Shown: positions 5,497 to 6,171 of the stretch, piece by piece
How the letters are laid out: each line of letters starts with the position of its first letter
Position numbering within the stretch: the first letter of the stretch is position 1
DNA from: Methanobacterium sp.
GTDB taxonomy: Archaea > Methanobacteriota > Methanobacteria > Methanobacteriales > Methanobacteriaceae
Direction: 5' to 3'
Assembly (NCBI GenBank): GCA_028682985.1
Contig: JAJRAE010000122.1
Coordinates: forward strand, 1 to 6,171
Length of the DNA stretch: 6,171 nucleotides
The notes under the pieces: generated by a model
Database searches by the model: none
The model's input: only the letters and a program-made list of their open reading frames with translations
Told to the model about the DNA's origin: nothing
Made by a program: the position numbers and the translations under genes

Positions 5497-6171
<675 letters not shown>

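Overview
The window looks like chromosomal DNA of a methanogenic archaeon of the order Methanobacteriales, most likely a mesophilic Methanobacterium-type species. Three things support this. The right edge carries an almost unmistakable mer gene (F420-dependent methylene-tetrahydromethanopterin reductase, the CO2-to-methane pathway). The middle carries an archaeosine-type radical SAM enzyme (RaSEA), whose product is an archaeal tRNA modification. The intergenic regions are very AT-rich, with archaeal-style TATA-like boxes, GGTGA/AGGA Shine-Dalgarno sites and oligo-T terminators.

Layout from left to right. Positions 1-111 hold the last 36 codons of a + strand gene that enters from outside the window; its tail resembles the C-terminal YPDV/NPLxHY/GxxEGR motif of bacterial and archaeal glycosyltransferases. 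After an oligo-T terminator comes a 430-codon HIGH-motif nucleotidyltransferase (232-1524, +), distantly like the tRNA cytidine acetate ligase TmcAL/YlbM. It converges on a DUF72 (YecE-like) gene (1648-2373, -) across a T-rich spacer with three degenerate repeats. Next, all on the - strand, are a HEAT-repeat-like protein of unknown function (2512-3186) and RaSEA (3275-4345). RaSEA is transcribed first and the HEAT-like gene lies 88 bp downstream of it. A 185-bp divergent promoter region separates RaSEA from an SPL-family radical SAM protein (4531-5427, +), which converges on mer (5497-6171, -, cut by the window edge) across an AT-rich bidirectional terminator.

The genes appear to be independent single-gene units: nearly every one has its own promoter-like sequence and oligo-T terminator, and there are no overlapping start/stop pairs between the main genes. 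There is no obvious shared pathway. RaSEA serves tRNA modification and mer serves methanogenesis; the nucleotidyltransferase, DUF72, HEAT-like and SPL-like proteins are conserved but functionally open. I see no mobile element, CRISPR array, tRNA or rRNA gene, and no evident new multi-gene system. The points most worth a second look are the uncharacterised archaeal nucleotidyltransferase with its extra C-terminal region, a 9-codon leader ORF abutting the SPL-family gene, and the apparently leaderless HEAT-like gene next to RaSEA.
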